Shown here piece after piece: positions 1-9,093 of a stretch of DNA of 64,000 nucleotides. The notes under the pieces were generated by a model. The model worked only from the letters and a program-made list of their open reading frames with translations, was not told the origin of the DNA and made no database searches. This stretch comes from Caulobacter sp. S45. Lineage in GTDB: Bacteria; Pseudomonadota; Alphaproteobacteria; Caulobacterales; Caulobacteraceae. The position numbers and the translations under genes were made by a program. The stretch lies in assembly GCF_009765965.1 (NCBI RefSeq), contig NZ_LMUL01000014.1:1792969-1856968 (forward strand). The letters run 5' to 3'. Each line of letters opens with the position of its first letter. Position 1 is the first letter of the stretch.

Positions 1-962
1 GCCGCAGGTGGCTTGGGTGACGCGACCGGTGTCGCGGCGATCTTGTCCAACGAAGTTTGCGGCTCGCTCAGCAGGCCCTGGCGATGGCCGCCAACATACA
101 GGTCGAAGGCCGCGGGATCGGAGACGTCGGCGGTCAGGCTGCGGCCTTGCGGCGCCCGATAGGCCTCGCCCACCTTTAGCTCGCGGGCGAAATAGATTGC
201 GCCGCCGGGGCCGCGCACGATCAGCGAGGCCGACTTGTGCGCCTGGACCACCACGCCGCCCGCCTTGGCGTCCGCGCCGTAGATCGGGCCCCGGGAAACG
301 AATGTTGCGGGCGAGTAGGCTTGGGGCGCAGCCGGCGCGACGGGTTGCGGCGCTTTCGGATCGACGTTGTTGTCGATGCCCGGCACGCCCAGGCCCGGCG
401 TGATGTAGGACTGGGGCGTGGTCTGGTCGGCCGGCGGAGGCGTCGCGGGCCCGAGCGCGATGGTCTCCTTGGCAGGCGGGGTCGGAAGGGCCTGGGCCAG
501 GGCCGGCATGGCGGGGCCGGCGGGCGCATTGCTGATCAGCGAGCGCTGCGCCACGTTCCACAGGCCGATCGCCATCACCAGTACGGCGGCGCCCGCATAG
601 ATCACCAGACGGCGCTGGCCCCGTTCGGCCTCGACGCCGACGGGAGCACGAAGCTGCTGATCCGCCTCCGGATGTTCGCTCTTGAAGCGGGCCACGGCCG
701 CATCGCCGTCCAGGCCTAACGCCTTGGCGTAGGCGCGCACATAACCCACCGCGAACGGACGCGAGGGCAACGGCGTGAGATCGCCCGTCTCGATGGCGCC
801 CAGATACAGGCGGCGCACCCGCGTCACCTCGGCCACCTGGACCAGGCTCAGGTCCTTGTGCTCGCGAACCGCGCGTAGATACTCGCCGAGATTGGAAAAA
901 TTGGTCGATTCCGGCCCCGGCCCACGGCCGGGTGGCTCCGCAAAGCGGAGGATGTTCGTCAT
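1..962 (-). CDS. RodZ-like helix-turn-helix membrane protein, C-terminus cut by window edge
   Basis: The protein begins MTNILRFAEPPG and continues without a stop off the left edge (about 320 residues visible). Residues about 25-90 form a Cro/RodZ-type helix-turn-helix (EYLRAVREHKDLSLVQVAEVTRV is its core, with the typical PLPSRPFAVGYVRAYAK follow-on). A single membrane segment lies near residues 118-137, then a Pro/Ala-rich linker, then a beta-rich stretch resembling the DUF4115 periplasmic domain (SASLIVRGPGGAIYFAREL). In this family the HTH is cytoplasmic and the C-terminal domain periplasmic; RodZ members link MreB to the envelope. Whether this is true RodZ or a generic HTH-DUF4115 protein cannot be decided. 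An upstream in-frame ATG at 986 with GGAAG four bases before it is an alternative start, adding eight residues. The gene lies downstream of ptsP in the same direction. Confidence 0.75.
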   Translation of the reverse strand, partial: MTNILRFAEPPGRGPGPESTNFSNLGEYLRAVREHKDLSLVQVAEVTRVRRLYLGAIETGDLTPLPSRPFAVGYVRAYAKALGLDGDAAVARFKSEHPEADQQLRAPVGVEAERGQRRLVIYAGAAVLVMAIGLWNVAQRSLISNAPAGPAMPALAQALPTPPAKETIALGPATPPPADQTTPQSYITPGLGVPGIDNNVDPKAPQPVAPAAPQAYSPATFVSRGPIYGADAKAGGVVVQAHKSASLIVRGPGGAIYFARELKVGEAYRAPQGRSLTADVSDPAAFDLYVGGHRQGLLSEPQTSLDKIAATPVASPKPPA

Positions 963-1101
963 GGAGCCCGTGTCCAACGGAGCCATGGCTTCCGACGTCC
1001 CCACATGTCCGGTCGACCGAGGCGCCGCCCGCCTCGCACCGTGCCGAAATGTCTGCTTACGACTTGTCACCTAACAATAATTGCGCAAGGCGCCAACGCG
1101 T

Positions 1102-3381
1102 TCAGACTGCGACATTTAATTTACGCGCAAGAGTTTCGATTTCGTTTCGAACCGACCCTGCCGCGGATTTCAGCACCGAAGTGAATCCGCGTCGGGCCGC
1201 CCCGCCATCCAGTGATAACACCATCGCCTTAACAGGTCCCACCCCAGCCGGCGGCATGGACAGGCGGGTGAAGCCGAGCGAGACCAGGGCGAAGGCCTCC
1301 AGCGGCCGGCCGGCCATCTCTCCGCACACGGAAACCGGCGTTCCGGTGTCCGCGCAGGCGTCGCCGATGGTCTTCAGCGCCCGCAGCGCCGGGGGCGACA
1401 GCAGGTCGTAGCGATCCGACACCCGGGGATTCCCTCGGTCGGCGGCGAACAGGTACTGCATCAGGTCGTTGGTGCCGACCGAGATGAAGTCGGTCATCGG
1501 CAGCAGGGCGTCGAGGTGCCAGATCAGGGCCGGCGTCTCGATCATCACCCCCACCCGCACCTTGGCGGGGATGGGACGGCCGCGCCGCTGGGCCCAGGCG
1601 ATTTCCTTGTCGACCAGGGCCCGCGCCGCGCGGAACTCCTCCACCGTGGCCACCAGGGGGAACATCACCCGCAGCTCGCGTCCCTTGGCGGCGGCGATCA
1701 GCGCCCGCAGCTGCATCCGCAGCAGGGCCGGCCGGTCCAGCCCCATGCGCACCGCGCGCCAGCCGAGCGCCGGGTTGTCTTCCCGCTCGGCCTGCAGATA
1801 GGGCAGCACCTTGTCGCCGCCGAGATCGAGCGTGCGGAACGTCACCGGACGATCGCCGGCCGCCTCCATCACCCGCTCGTACAGCGCGGTCTGGGCGTCC
1901 AGACGCGGCAGTTCCTCGGCCACCATGAACTGGAACTCGGTGCGGAACAGGCCGATGCCCTCGGCGCCGGTGACCTCCAGGTTCTCCATGTCCACCGCCA
2001 GGCCGGCGTTCATCAGCAGGGTGATCTTGGTCCCGTCGCGGGTGAAGGCGGGGGTGTCGCGCAGGCGGTCGAACTCGGCGCGGCGCTGGTCGCGCACGGC
2101 GGCGCGGGCCTGCACAGCCTCGATCATGTCGGTGCGCGGCCGCAACAGGGCCTCGCCGATCTCGCCGTCGACGATCACCGGGTCGCCGCTGTTCACCCGG
2201 TCGCGCAGGCCCATCAGGCGGCCGACGCAGGGGATGCCCAGCGCCCGGGCGACGATGGAGGCGTGGCTGGCGGACGACCCCTCCTCCAGCAACAGACCCC
2301 TGAGCTTGGTGCGGTCGTATTCGAGCAGGTCGGCCGGCCCCAGGTTGCGGGCGATCAGCACCGCGCCTTCCGGCAGTTCGCGGGCGCCAGGGGTCTCGCC
2401 GGCCAGGATACGCAACAGCCGGTCGGCCAGGTCTTCAAGGTCGTGCAGGCGCTCGCGCAGATAGGGGTCGCGGGCCTGGGACATCCGTGCGCGCTGTTCG
2501 GAGCGCACCCGCTCCACCGCCGCCTCGGCGGTCAGGCCGGAGCGCACCGCCTCCTCCAGGCTGCGGTTCCAGCCCCGGTCGTGGGCGAACATGCGGTAGG
2601 CTTCCAGCACCTCGAAGGTCTGTCCCACCAGCCCATGCGAGCCGGCCAGCATTTCGTCGATCTGCTGGCGCAGCAGCTGCAGCGCCCGCGCCAGCCGCAG
2701 CGCCTCCTCGCTGGCGTCGTCGGCCAGCAGCTTCTCGGGCGCGACCGGGGTCTCGTGCAGCACCGCCACGCCAATGGCCAGGCCCTCGGCGAACTTCATC
2801 CCCTTCAGCCGCTCGGGCCGGTGGGGGGCGAGTTCGACGTCCTTGAGCTCGGCGGCGGCCAGGATCTCGCCGGACGCCACCATCTCGGCCAGCACCATGG
2901 CGATGGTCTGGACGTCCTCGACCTCGTCCTCCTCGTAGATGCGCGCGGTGCGGTTCTGCACCACCAGCACCCCGATGCTCCGGCCGCCCCGCAGCAGCGG
3001 GACGCCGAGGAAGGCGTGATAGGGGTCTTCGCCCGTTTCCGGATGGTAGGAGAAGCTCGGGTGCGCGGGCGCCTCGGACAGATTGATCGGGCGGCCCAGG
3101 CGCATGATCTCGCCGACCAGCCCCTCGCCGGGCTTCAACCGGGTGACGTGGACGGCCTCGGGCTTCAGCCCTTCGGTGGCGAACAGCTCCATGTCGCTGG
3201 ACGCGCGGCGCAGATAGAGCGAGCAGACCTCGGCGACCATGGAGACGGCGATGATCTGGACCACCTTGTCCAGCCGCCCCTGTGCAGGACCGCCGCCGGC
3301 CAGCGCTTCGCGGATCTGGCGCAGGAGACTGCGCGGACCACGAACCGCCAACCCCCTTTCGATCATCTCGACCTCCGCCAC
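1102..3381 (-). CDS. ptsP: PtsP, phosphoenolpyruvate-protein phosphotransferase of the nitrogen PTS (EI-Ntr)
   Basis: 759 residues. It transfers phosphate from PEP to an HPr-type carrier in the regulatory nitrogen PTS; cytoplasmic. Residues about 20-165 form a GAF domain (VSMVAEVCSLYLRR, LGVPLLRGGRSIGVLVVQN), the hallmark separating EI-Ntr from sugar EI. A helical HPr-binding region follows (about 195-340), then the phosphohistidine swivel domain with the active His373 in SSASHASIVARALGIPCVG. The C-terminal TIM barrel (about 430-720) carries GIGLFRTEFQFM, FISVGTNDLMQY and the catalytic Cys686 in SVCGEMAG. All catalytic positions are intact. Likely partners, an HPr, a mannose-type EIIA and HprK, are encoded about 47 kb away at 50.2-51.4 kb. 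An internal Met at residue 6 is an alternative start. In many alphaproteobacteria ptsP follows lysC; here the upstream gene is ccmI instead. Confidence 0.96.
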   Translation of the reverse strand: MAEVEMIERGLAVRGPRSLLRQIREALAGGGPAQGRLDKVVQIIAVSMVAEVCSLYLRRASSDMELFATEGLKPEAVHVTRLKPGEGLVGEIMRLGRPINLSEAPAHPSFSYHPETGEDPYHAFLGVPLLRGGRSIGVLVVQNRTARIYEEDEVEDVQTIAMVLAEMVASGEILAAAELKDVELAPHRPERLKGMKFAEGLAIGVAVLHETPVAPEKLLADDASEEALRLARALQLLRQQIDEMLAGSHGLVGQTFEVLEAYRMFAHDRGWNRSLEEAVRSGLTAEAAVERVRSEQRARMSQARDPYLRERLHDLEDLADRLLRILAGETPGARELPEGAVLIARNLGPADLLEYDRTKLRGLLLEEGSSASHASIVARALGIPCVGRLMGLRDRVNSGDPVIVDGEIGEALLRPRTDMIEAVQARAAVRDQRRAEFDRLRDTPAFTRDGTKITLLMNAGLAVDMENLEVTGAEGIGLFRTEFQFMVAEELPRLDAQTALYERVMEAAGDRPVTFRTLDLGGDKVLPYLQAEREDNPALGWRAVRMGLDRPALLRMQLRALIAAAKGRELRVMFPLVATVEEFRAARALVDKEIAWAQRRGRPIPAKVRVGVMIETPALIWHLDALLPMTDFISVGTNDLMQYLFAADRGNPRVSDRYDLLSPPALRALKTIGDACADTGTPVSVCGEMAGRPLEAFALVSLGFTRLSMPPAGVGPVKAMVLSLDGGAARRGFTSVLKSAAGSVRNEIETLARKLNVAV

Positions 3382-3500
3382 ACGCCAGAAGGGTTCTTAG
3401 AGCGGATTGGCCGCGAGATGAACCTGCGTCGCTCTCCAGACGGCGTTTAGAAACCCAGGACCCGCCGTTTGCGCTGCTGAGACCCAAACCGCCTTGGACT

Positions 3501-4622
3501 TCAGCGTCCGGGCGCCTGCGCCTCCACCACCTTCAGCGCGTCCGGTCTGGCGGCGAACTGGCGGCGCGCCTGCGCCAAGGCGGCGGCCTGGGCCCCGTGG
3601 TCGCCGAGCACGCCGTAGGAGCGCACCAGCCGCGCCCAACCCTCGGGATCGTCCGGGTGCGACCTTAGCTGCGCCGCCTGACGGGCCACCATGGCCTGGA
3701 TGAAGGCCATCTGACCCGGATCGCCGCCGCCGGCCATCGCGGGCCCCGTCGCTTCGGCTGGCGGCGGCGCGGCCGTGACCGGGGCGCCGCCCGTGGCGAT
3801 CTCCGCCAGCAGGGCCTGACGCCGGGGATCGTCCGGCGGGATGTCGGCGGCCAGGGCGCGCCATTGGTCGAGGCCGCCCTTGACGTCCCCATCGGCTATG
3901 CTCGCCCGGCCAAGGTAGTAGCGGGCGGCGGCGTTCTTCGGGTCGAGTTCGCGCGCCCTGCGGAAGGCGGCGCGGGCCTCGGGCGAGACCTTGCCGTCCC
4001 CGTCCGCGACCAGGGCCTGGCCCTCTTCGGCGAACAGGTCGGCGCGTCCGGGCGCGAGGGTGGCGGCGGCGGCGAAAGCGCGGGCGGCGGCGAAGCCGTC
4101 TCCCGCCGCCAGCTCGGCGCGGCCGAGGAATTCACGGGCCTGGGGATCGGCCGGTCGTGCGGCGACGATGTCGCGCAGCACCGCGGCCATGCGCGGCGGG
4201 TCGAGCAGGGTCGGATCGCCGAAGCGCCAGGCCTTGACCCGCTGGCGATAGGGCATGTCGGGCTGACCCGGGGAACCCAGCACGATGTAGATCGCCAGCG
4301 CCACCAGCGCGGCGGCGGCGGCGGAGGCGGCGACGGCCAGACGGCTACGCCGACCGCCGGGACGTTCCGCCAAACGCGCCGCGTCGGCCGACTTCAGCAG
4401 CCGCCGTCCGGCCTCGGCGCGGGCGGACGCGTGTTCTTCAGGCCCGAGCAACCCCTGGCCGGCCTGGACCTCGAGATCGGCGAGATGGCGGCGGTAGACC
4501 GGCAGGGCGGGGTCTTCACCCCCGTCGCCGGCCGCGCGCGTCGCCGCACGTCCAGCCCCCGCGATCACCAGCACACAGGCGCCGGCGGCCAGCAGCCCGG
4601 CGACGATCCAGAACATCCACAT
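3501..4622 (-). CDS. ccmI: CcmI, c-type cytochrome biogenesis protein
   Basis: 373 residues. CcmI (CycH) is a membrane chaperone that presents apocytochrome c to the haem-ligation machinery. The N-terminus is a membrane helix (residues 3-22), followed by a cytoplasmic part with the family-typical YRRHLADLEVQAGQGLL and a second helix (about 95-116, ending YIVLGSPGQPDMPYRQR). The C-terminal periplasmic part contains TPR-like helices (GRAELAAGDGFAAARAFAAA, ARYYLGRASIADGDVKGGLDQW). The start is supported by GGGGAGCGGC just before the ATG. In most alphaproteobacteria ccmI sits with ccmE, ccmF and ccmH; none of those is present in this window. It follows the efflux operon in the same direction with a 65-bp gap, so some read-through is possible. 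Confidence 0.85.
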   Translation of the reverse strand: MWMFWIVAGLLAAGACVLVIAGAGRAATRAAGDGGEDPALPVYRRHLADLEVQAGQGLLGPEEHASARAEAGRRLLKSADAARLAERPGGRRSRLAVAASAAAAALVALAIYIVLGSPGQPDMPYRQRVKAWRFGDPTLLDPPRMAAVLRDIVAARPADPQAREFLGRAELAAGDGFAAARAFAAAATLAPGRADLFAEEGQALVADGDGKVSPEARAAFRRARELDPKNAAARYYLGRASIADGDVKGGLDQWRALAADIPPDDPRRQALLAEIATGGAPVTAAPPPAEATGPAMAGGGDPGQMAFIQAMVARQAAQLRSHPDDPEGWARLVRSYGVLGDHGAQAAALAQARRQFAARPDALKVVEAQAPGR

Positions 4623-4687
4623 GCCGCTCCCCTAAAGCAGAGCTGGGTCGAGTTGAAATGAATTGCTCGATGGAAAGGTGTGGAGCG

Positions 4688-6172
4688 CTACCGGGTCGCC
4701 AGCCGCTCGCCGCCCCGCCAGCCGCGCCCGGTGGCGACGAACAGCTGGATGGTGTCGAGGTAGCGTCGCGCCTGGACCTGCACCACCCGCATCCGCGCGG
4801 AATCCAGCTGGCGCTGGGAATCCACCACCGGCAGCAATCCCCGCCCACCCTCCCGATAAGCCAGGGTGTTCAGGCGCAAGGTCTCGGCGGCGGACTGTTC
4901 GGAACGCTGCTCGGCGGCGAGCGCGGCCTCGTCGTTGGCCAGTGCTTGCATCAGGTCGGCGACCTGGCCGAAGGCGTGCAGCACCGTGGAGCGGTAGGTC
5001 GCCGCCGCCGCATCCGCCTGGCGCAGCGCCGCACGGCGCTGGGCCTTGAGCTGGCCGCCATGGAACAGCGGCGCGCTCAACCCTGCGCCCAGGGAATAGG
5101 CCGTGCTCTGCCACTCGAAGATATGTTCGGGTTGCAGTGCGGTCTGGGTCAGAGCCGCGCTGAGGTTGATGCTGGGATAGAGCTTCGCGGTCTGCACCCC
5201 GATGAGGGCGGTGGCTGAGTGCAGGTCGGCCTCGGCCTGTAGGATGTCGGGCCGCTGGCGCACCAGTTCGGACGGCAGGCTGACCGGGATGTCGCTCGGC
5301 AGCGGCAGGGCGGCGAGGTCGAAGTCGGGCGGCGTGTAGTCCGCCGGCGCCTTGCCGACCAGCAACGCCAGGGCATGGCGGGCGGTGGAAAGCTGCTGCT
5401 GCAGCGGCGGCATGAGGGCGGCGTCGGCGTCGACCTGGGCCTGGGCGTTGACCCGCGCCTCCTTGGCCACGCCGCCGGCGCGCTGGGCGCTCTCCACCAG
5501 GGCGATGTTGCGGCGATCCGAGGCGATCACCTGCTCCACCGTCTCGATCTCGGCGCGGGTGGCGGCGATGACGGCGGCCTGGGTCGCCACCTGGCCGGTC
5601 AGGGTCAGATAGGCGGCGTCGAGGCGGTGACGCTGGGCCTCCGCGCGGGCGGCGGCGGTCTCCTCGTTACGGCGCAGCTCCCCGAACACGTCCAGCGCGT
5701 AGCTGACCGAGGGACCGATGGAATAGAGGCTGAGTTCGGGATTGTTCTGGATGCCCGGAAGCTGGGACGCATCGAAGCCCAGGGCGGCGAAGTTCAACCG
5801 CTCGCGCTCCAGCCCGGCGTTGAGGTCGGCCTGGGGCAGGCGCTCGCCGTGGGCGGCGGCCAACTCGGAGCGGGCGGCCTTCAGCGTGGCGTCGGCGGCC
5901 TGGATGTCGGGGTTGTCGGCCAGGGCTTGGCGCATCGTGCGGTCCAGGTCCGGCGAATGGAAGGCGCTCCACCAGTCCTGCGCCACCTCGGCGCCGATCG
6001 TCGTGTGCTGCAGCAACGGCCCGTGCTCGCCGGCCATGGCGTAGCCGGTGGTCGTAGGCGCGGCCGGACGCTGAAAGTTGGGACCCACGGCCGCGCAGCC
6101 GCCAAGGCCGACGGCTAGGGCCAACCCGACTCCCGAAGATCGGATCAGGGACATCGCCCTACTCGACCGCAT
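4688..6172 (-). CDS. Outer-membrane efflux lipoprotein (NodT/OprM family)
   Basis: 494 residues from the ATG at 6172, chosen because GGGAGAAG lies seven bases upstream; it overlaps the end of the MFS gene by 14 bp. A second ATG at 6154 would also give a complete signal peptide. The lipoprotein signal ends LAVGLGGC, followed by AAVGPNFQRPAAP, the usual start of NodT/OprM proteins. Two outer-membrane efflux protein repeats with long coiled helices follow, including LPLPSDIPVSLPSELVRQRP and RQRPDILQAEADLHSA, a family signature. It should form the trimeric outer-membrane channel for the EmrA/EmrB-type pump encoded just upstream. Third gene of the operon adaptor, permease, channel. Confidence 0.9.
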   Translation of the reverse strand: MRSSRAMSLIRSSGVGLALAVGLGGCAAVGPNFQRPAAPTTTGYAMAGEHGPLLQHTTIGAEVAQDWWSAFHSPDLDRTMRQALADNPDIQAADATLKAARSELAAAHGERLPQADLNAGLERERLNFAALGFDASQLPGIQNNPELSLYSIGPSVSYALDVFGELRRNEETAAARAEAQRHRLDAAYLTLTGQVATQAAVIAATRAEIETVEQVIASDRRNIALVESAQRAGGVAKEARVNAQAQVDADAALMPPLQQQLSTARHALALLVGKAPADYTPPDFDLAALPLPSDIPVSLPSELVRQRPDILQAEADLHSATALIGVQTAKLYPSINLSAALTQTALQPEHIFEWQSTAYSLGAGLSAPLFHGGQLKAQRRAALRQADAAAATYRSTVLHAFGQVADLMQALANDEAALAAEQRSEQSAAETLRLNTLAYREGGRGLLPVVDSQRQLDSARMRVVQVQARRYLDTIQLFVATGRGWRGGERLATR

Positions 6173-7700
6173 GGACTTCTCCCTTGGCCGGCGCCTGCCG
6201 GGGCGGGCGCATGAGCAGCACCATCGGCATGGCGACGAAGGCGATGGTGAGCATGAACTTGAAACAGTCGGCATAGCTGATCATCGCCGCCTGGCGCGTG
6301 ACCTCGGCGTCGATGAAGGCGAGGCCGTGGGGCGTCGACAGGGTCCAGCCGGGCGGCGCGAAGGCGCGGAACGTCGGGTTGTCCGGGCGCACGTGACGGA
6401 TCAGGTCCGCGTGCACGGTCTGGGTCTTCTGGGTCAGGATCGACTGCAGCACCGAGATACCGACGCTGCTGCCGATGTTGCGCACCAGGGTGTAGAGCCC
6501 CGCCGCCTCGGTGCGCAGCCTGGGGTCCAGGGTGGAGAACACCACCGTCGACAGCGGCACGAACACCAGCCCCACCCCGAAGCCCTGGGACAGGCCGGCG
6601 AACACCACCAGGTTGGCGCTCATCTGCAGATTGACGTGGGTCATCTGCCATAGGGAAATGGCGGTGAGGATCAGGCCCGAGAGGATGATCAGCCGGGTGT
6701 CGATCCGCCCCACCATCCGCCCGACCACGAACATGGACAACAGGGTGCCGAAGCCGCGCGGGGCGGTGACCAGGCCCGTGGTCACCACCGGATAGCCCAT
6801 CAGGTTCTCCAGCATGGGCGGCAGCAGGGCCAGAGTGGCGAACAGCAGGATGTTGATGAAGAAGCCCACCGCCGTGCAAACTAGGAAGTTCTTGTCCCGC
6901 AGCACCTCGCGATTGATGAACGGCTGGGCCGCGCCGAGCGTCTGCACCACCGCCCAATAGAAGCCGAGCAGGGCCAGCATCGCCTCGACCCAGATTTCCG
7001 GCGAGCTGAACCAGTCCTTCTGCTGGCCCCGATCGAGGAACAGCTGCAGCGCCCCGATGCCCAGGCTGAGCGCAAGGAAGCCGGTGAAGTCCAGCTTGCG
7101 ATGGTTGGCGGCGCGCCCCTCGTGCAGGAACAGGAAGAAGCCGAGGAACGACAACACCCCGAACGGCAGGTTGATGTAGAAGACCCACCGCCAGCTGTAG
7201 TTCTCGGTCAGCCAGCCGCCGAGCGCCGGGCCCATGATCGGGCCGAGCATGGCCCCCATGCCCCAGACCGCCATCGCCTGGCCGTGCTTCTCGCGCGGAT
7301 AGATGTCGAGCAGCACCGCCTGGGACAACGGGATCAGCGCCGCCCCGCAGACCCCCTGCAGCAGGCGGAAGCCGACGATCTCGGCCAGACTGCCGGCGAT
7401 CCCGCACAGGGCCGAGGCGAAGGTGAACCCGGCGATGGAGATCATGAACACGATCTTGCGGCCGTAGCGTCCCGCCAGCCATCCGGTCATCGGCGTCATG
7501 ATCGCGGCGGCGACGATGTAGGAGGTCAGCACCCAGGTGATCTGGTCCGCCGAGGCCGAGACGCTGCCCTGGATGTGGGGCAGGGCCACGTTGGCGATGG
7601 TGGTGTCGAGCGAGTTCATCACCGTGGCGGTCATGATCGACAGCACGATCAGCGGCCGGTTGGCCACCGTGTCCGGATTTCTGGATGGGCCCTGGCTCAC
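6159..7700 (-). CDS. EmrB/QacA-type MFS drug exporter (DHA2, 14 TM)
   Basis: 513 residues. Proton-driven inner-membrane drug/H+ antiporter of the DHA2 family. The N-terminus contains the family signature LDTTIANVALPHIQGSVSAS after the first membrane helix; motif A reads GWLAGRYGRKIVFMIS; motif C-like Gly/Pro-rich sequence GAMLGPIMGPALGGW follows. The hydrophobic profile fits 14 helices. It starts 19 bp after the adaptor gene and overlaps the channel gene, so the three are co-transcribed and probably translationally coupled. Substrate cannot be read from sequence; EmrAB relatives export hydrophobic compounds and uncouplers. Confidence 0.93.
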   Translation of the reverse strand: MSQGPSRNPDTVANRPLIVLSIMTATVMNSLDTTIANVALPHIQGSVSASADQITWVLTSYIVAAAIMTPMTGWLAGRYGRKIVFMISIAGFTFASALCGIAGSLAEIVGFRLLQGVCGAALIPLSQAVLLDIYPREKHGQAMAVWGMGAMLGPIMGPALGGWLTENYSWRWVFYINLPFGVLSFLGFFLFLHEGRAANHRKLDFTGFLALSLGIGALQLFLDRGQQKDWFSSPEIWVEAMLALLGFYWAVVQTLGAAQPFINREVLRDKNFLVCTAVGFFINILLFATLALLPPMLENLMGYPVVTTGLVTAPRGFGTLLSMFVVGRMVGRIDTRLIILSGLILTAISLWQMTHVNLQMSANLVVFAGLSQGFGVGLVFVPLSTVVFSTLDPRLRTEAAGLYTLVRNIGSSVGISVLQSILTQKTQTVHADLIRHVRPDNPTFRAFAPPGWTLSTPHGLAFIDAEVTRQAAMISYADCFKFMLTIAFVAMPMVLLMRPPRQAPAKGEVHAVE

Positions 7701-7719
7701 GCTTGCAAGCTCATCCGGC

Positions 7720-8856
7720 TCAGCGGCGCTCGGCCGCCCGGTGGTTGAGGCCAGAGCCGAACAGGGTGCGCCTGTGGGCGGTGTCCACCGTCACCGTGGC
7801 GCTCAAGCCGGCGGCCAGGGGCGCGCGGATGGCCGAGATATCCTCGTCGAACACCAGCCGCACCGGCAGGCGCTGGACCACCTTGACCCAGTTGCCGGTG
7901 GCGTTCTCCGCCGGCAGCACCGAGAAGCTGTTGCCGGTGCCAGGACTGAGGCTGGCGACGTGCAGGTTGTAGCGGCGGTCGGGATAGGCGTCGATCTTGA
8001 CCGTGGCAGGCTGGCCCGGGCGCATGTAGGCGAGCTGGTTCTCCTTGAAGTTCGCCTCCACCCACAGACGCGGCGCCGACAGGGTGAACAGGGGCTGGGC
8101 GGCGTTGACGTAGTCGCCGACCTGGAGCTGTTCGACTCGCGTGACGATCCCGTCCTGCAGCGCGCGCACCACGGCGTAGGTCTGGTTCAGCTTCGCCCGA
8201 TCCAGCGCGGCCTTCGCGGCCTTGACCGAGGGGTTTGTCTCCACAGCCCCGCTCGCCTGGCCGGACAGGGTGGCCAGCACATTGGCCTGTTGCTGCTGGG
8301 CGGCGGTCAGCCGGGCGCGAGCGTCCTGCAGCGCGTGGTCGGCGGCGTCGAGCTGGCTCTGGGACGAGACGCCCGAGGCCGTCATCGCCTTCTGCCGGGT
8401 GAATTCCTTCTGGGCGTAGTCGAGCGCGGCCTGAGCGCCCTCCACGTTGGCGCCCTGCTGGCCGTAGGAGGCCTGGTCCGCCTTGACGTTCTGCCCGGCG
8501 GTGCTGAGCCGCGCCTCGGCTTCTTCGACCGCGACGTCGTAGGGACGGCTGTCGAGCCGGAACAGCACGTCGCCCGCGCGGACGAACTGGTTCTCGTGGA
8601 CGTCGATCTCCACCACCTGGCCGGGGACGTTGCTGGAGATGCTGCTGCGCGCCGACTGGACATAGGCGTCGTCGGTGGAGGCGTACCGGCCGCCGGTCAG
8701 ATAAAAATACAGCGCGACGATCACCACCACGACCGGCGCCGCGATCATCAGCGGCAGCCGCCAGGGCGCGCCACGCTCGGCGGCTCCGTTCGTTCCGTTA
8801 GCCTGGACGTCCGCGGTCTGGGTCGCGGCCGCTCCGTCTTCCTCGTATGCGCTCAA
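7720..8856 (-). CDS. EmrA/HlyD-type periplasmic adaptor of the MFS pump
   Basis: 378 residues. The short cytoplasmic N-terminus is followed by one membrane helix (about residues 34-52, LPLMIAAPVVVVIVALYFYL), then a biotinyl-lipoyl-like half motif (ISSNVPGQVVEIDVHENQFVRAGDVLFRLD), a long coiled-coil hairpin rich in Gln/Ala, and the second lipoyl half plus beta-barrel (DGIVTRVEQLQVGDYVNAAQPLF, LWVEANFKENQLAYMRPGQP). This is the EmrA layout: it bridges the MFS permease and the outer-membrane channel. First gene of the operon; promoter and operator candidates lie 130-157 bp upstream. No regulator gene is adjacent. Confidence 0.92.
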   Translation of the reverse strand: MSAYEEDGAAATQTADVQANGTNGAAERGAPWRLPLMIAAPVVVVIVALYFYLTGGRYASTDDAYVQSARSSISSNVPGQVVEIDVHENQFVRAGDVLFRLDSRPYDVAVEEAEARLSTAGQNVKADQASYGQQGANVEGAQAALDYAQKEFTRQKAMTASGVSSQSQLDAADHALQDARARLTAAQQQQANVLATLSGQASGAVETNPSVKAAKAALDRAKLNQTYAVVRALQDGIVTRVEQLQVGDYVNAAQPLFTLSAPRLWVEANFKENQLAYMRPGQPATVKIDAYPDRRYNLHVASLSPGTGNSFSVLPAENATGNWVKVVQRLPVRLVFDEDISAIRAPLAAGLSATVTVDTAHRRTLFGSGLNHRAAERR

Positions 8857-8985
8857 GCCGACCGGCTCCCCTCGCCGCCCTTCGATCCGCCCGCTTTATG
8901 GCTGCGGACGCCCGGCTCCCAGGGCCGCGGCGGTCGTCGTCTGGGATGGAGTGTGAAGCGGGCCGAGTCGGCCGCTCGCACCCCG

Positions 8986-9013
8986 TCTATAATAATTGGA
9001 CGCTCCGGTCCAA
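8986..9013 (-). promoter_or_regulatory. Promoter of the EmrAB-type operon with overlapping palindromic operator
   Basis: Read on the minus strand, TTGGAC (9013-9008), a 16-bp spacer and TATAGA (8991-8986) make a good housekeeping-sigma promoter about 130 bp before the adaptor ATG. The -35 hexamer is one arm of an inverted repeat TTGGAC-N6-GTCCAA (8996-9013). A repressor bound there would block polymerase; that role is inferred. Confidence 0.55.
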
Positions 9014-9027
9014 AGCACAATATGCGC

Positions 9028-9058
9028 AGCCGATGCGCGACAAACCTCCGCATCGGCT
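9028..9058. repeat. 10-bp inverted repeat (hairpin)
   Basis: AGCCGATGCG (9028-9037) and CGCATCGGCT (9049-9058) are perfect complements separated by 11 bases. The hairpin lies between the end of the NDUFA9-like gene and the promoter of the efflux operon, both on the minus strand. No T-tract follows it on that strand, so it is either a Rho-independent-like stabiliser of the upstream transcript or a second operator. Confidence 0.5.
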
Positions 9059-9093
9059 CCGATAAAAGACGAAAAACGACCTTAGATTTGCGC

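Noticed and set aside
1516-3450. Plus-strand open frame of 644 codons opposite ptsP
   Set aside because: Shadow of ptsP; no recognisable motif and typical antisense composition.
8988-8993. Perfect TATAAT on the plus strand
   Set aside because: No plus-strand gene follows for over 1 kb; the minus-strand promoter explains the AT-rich patch.
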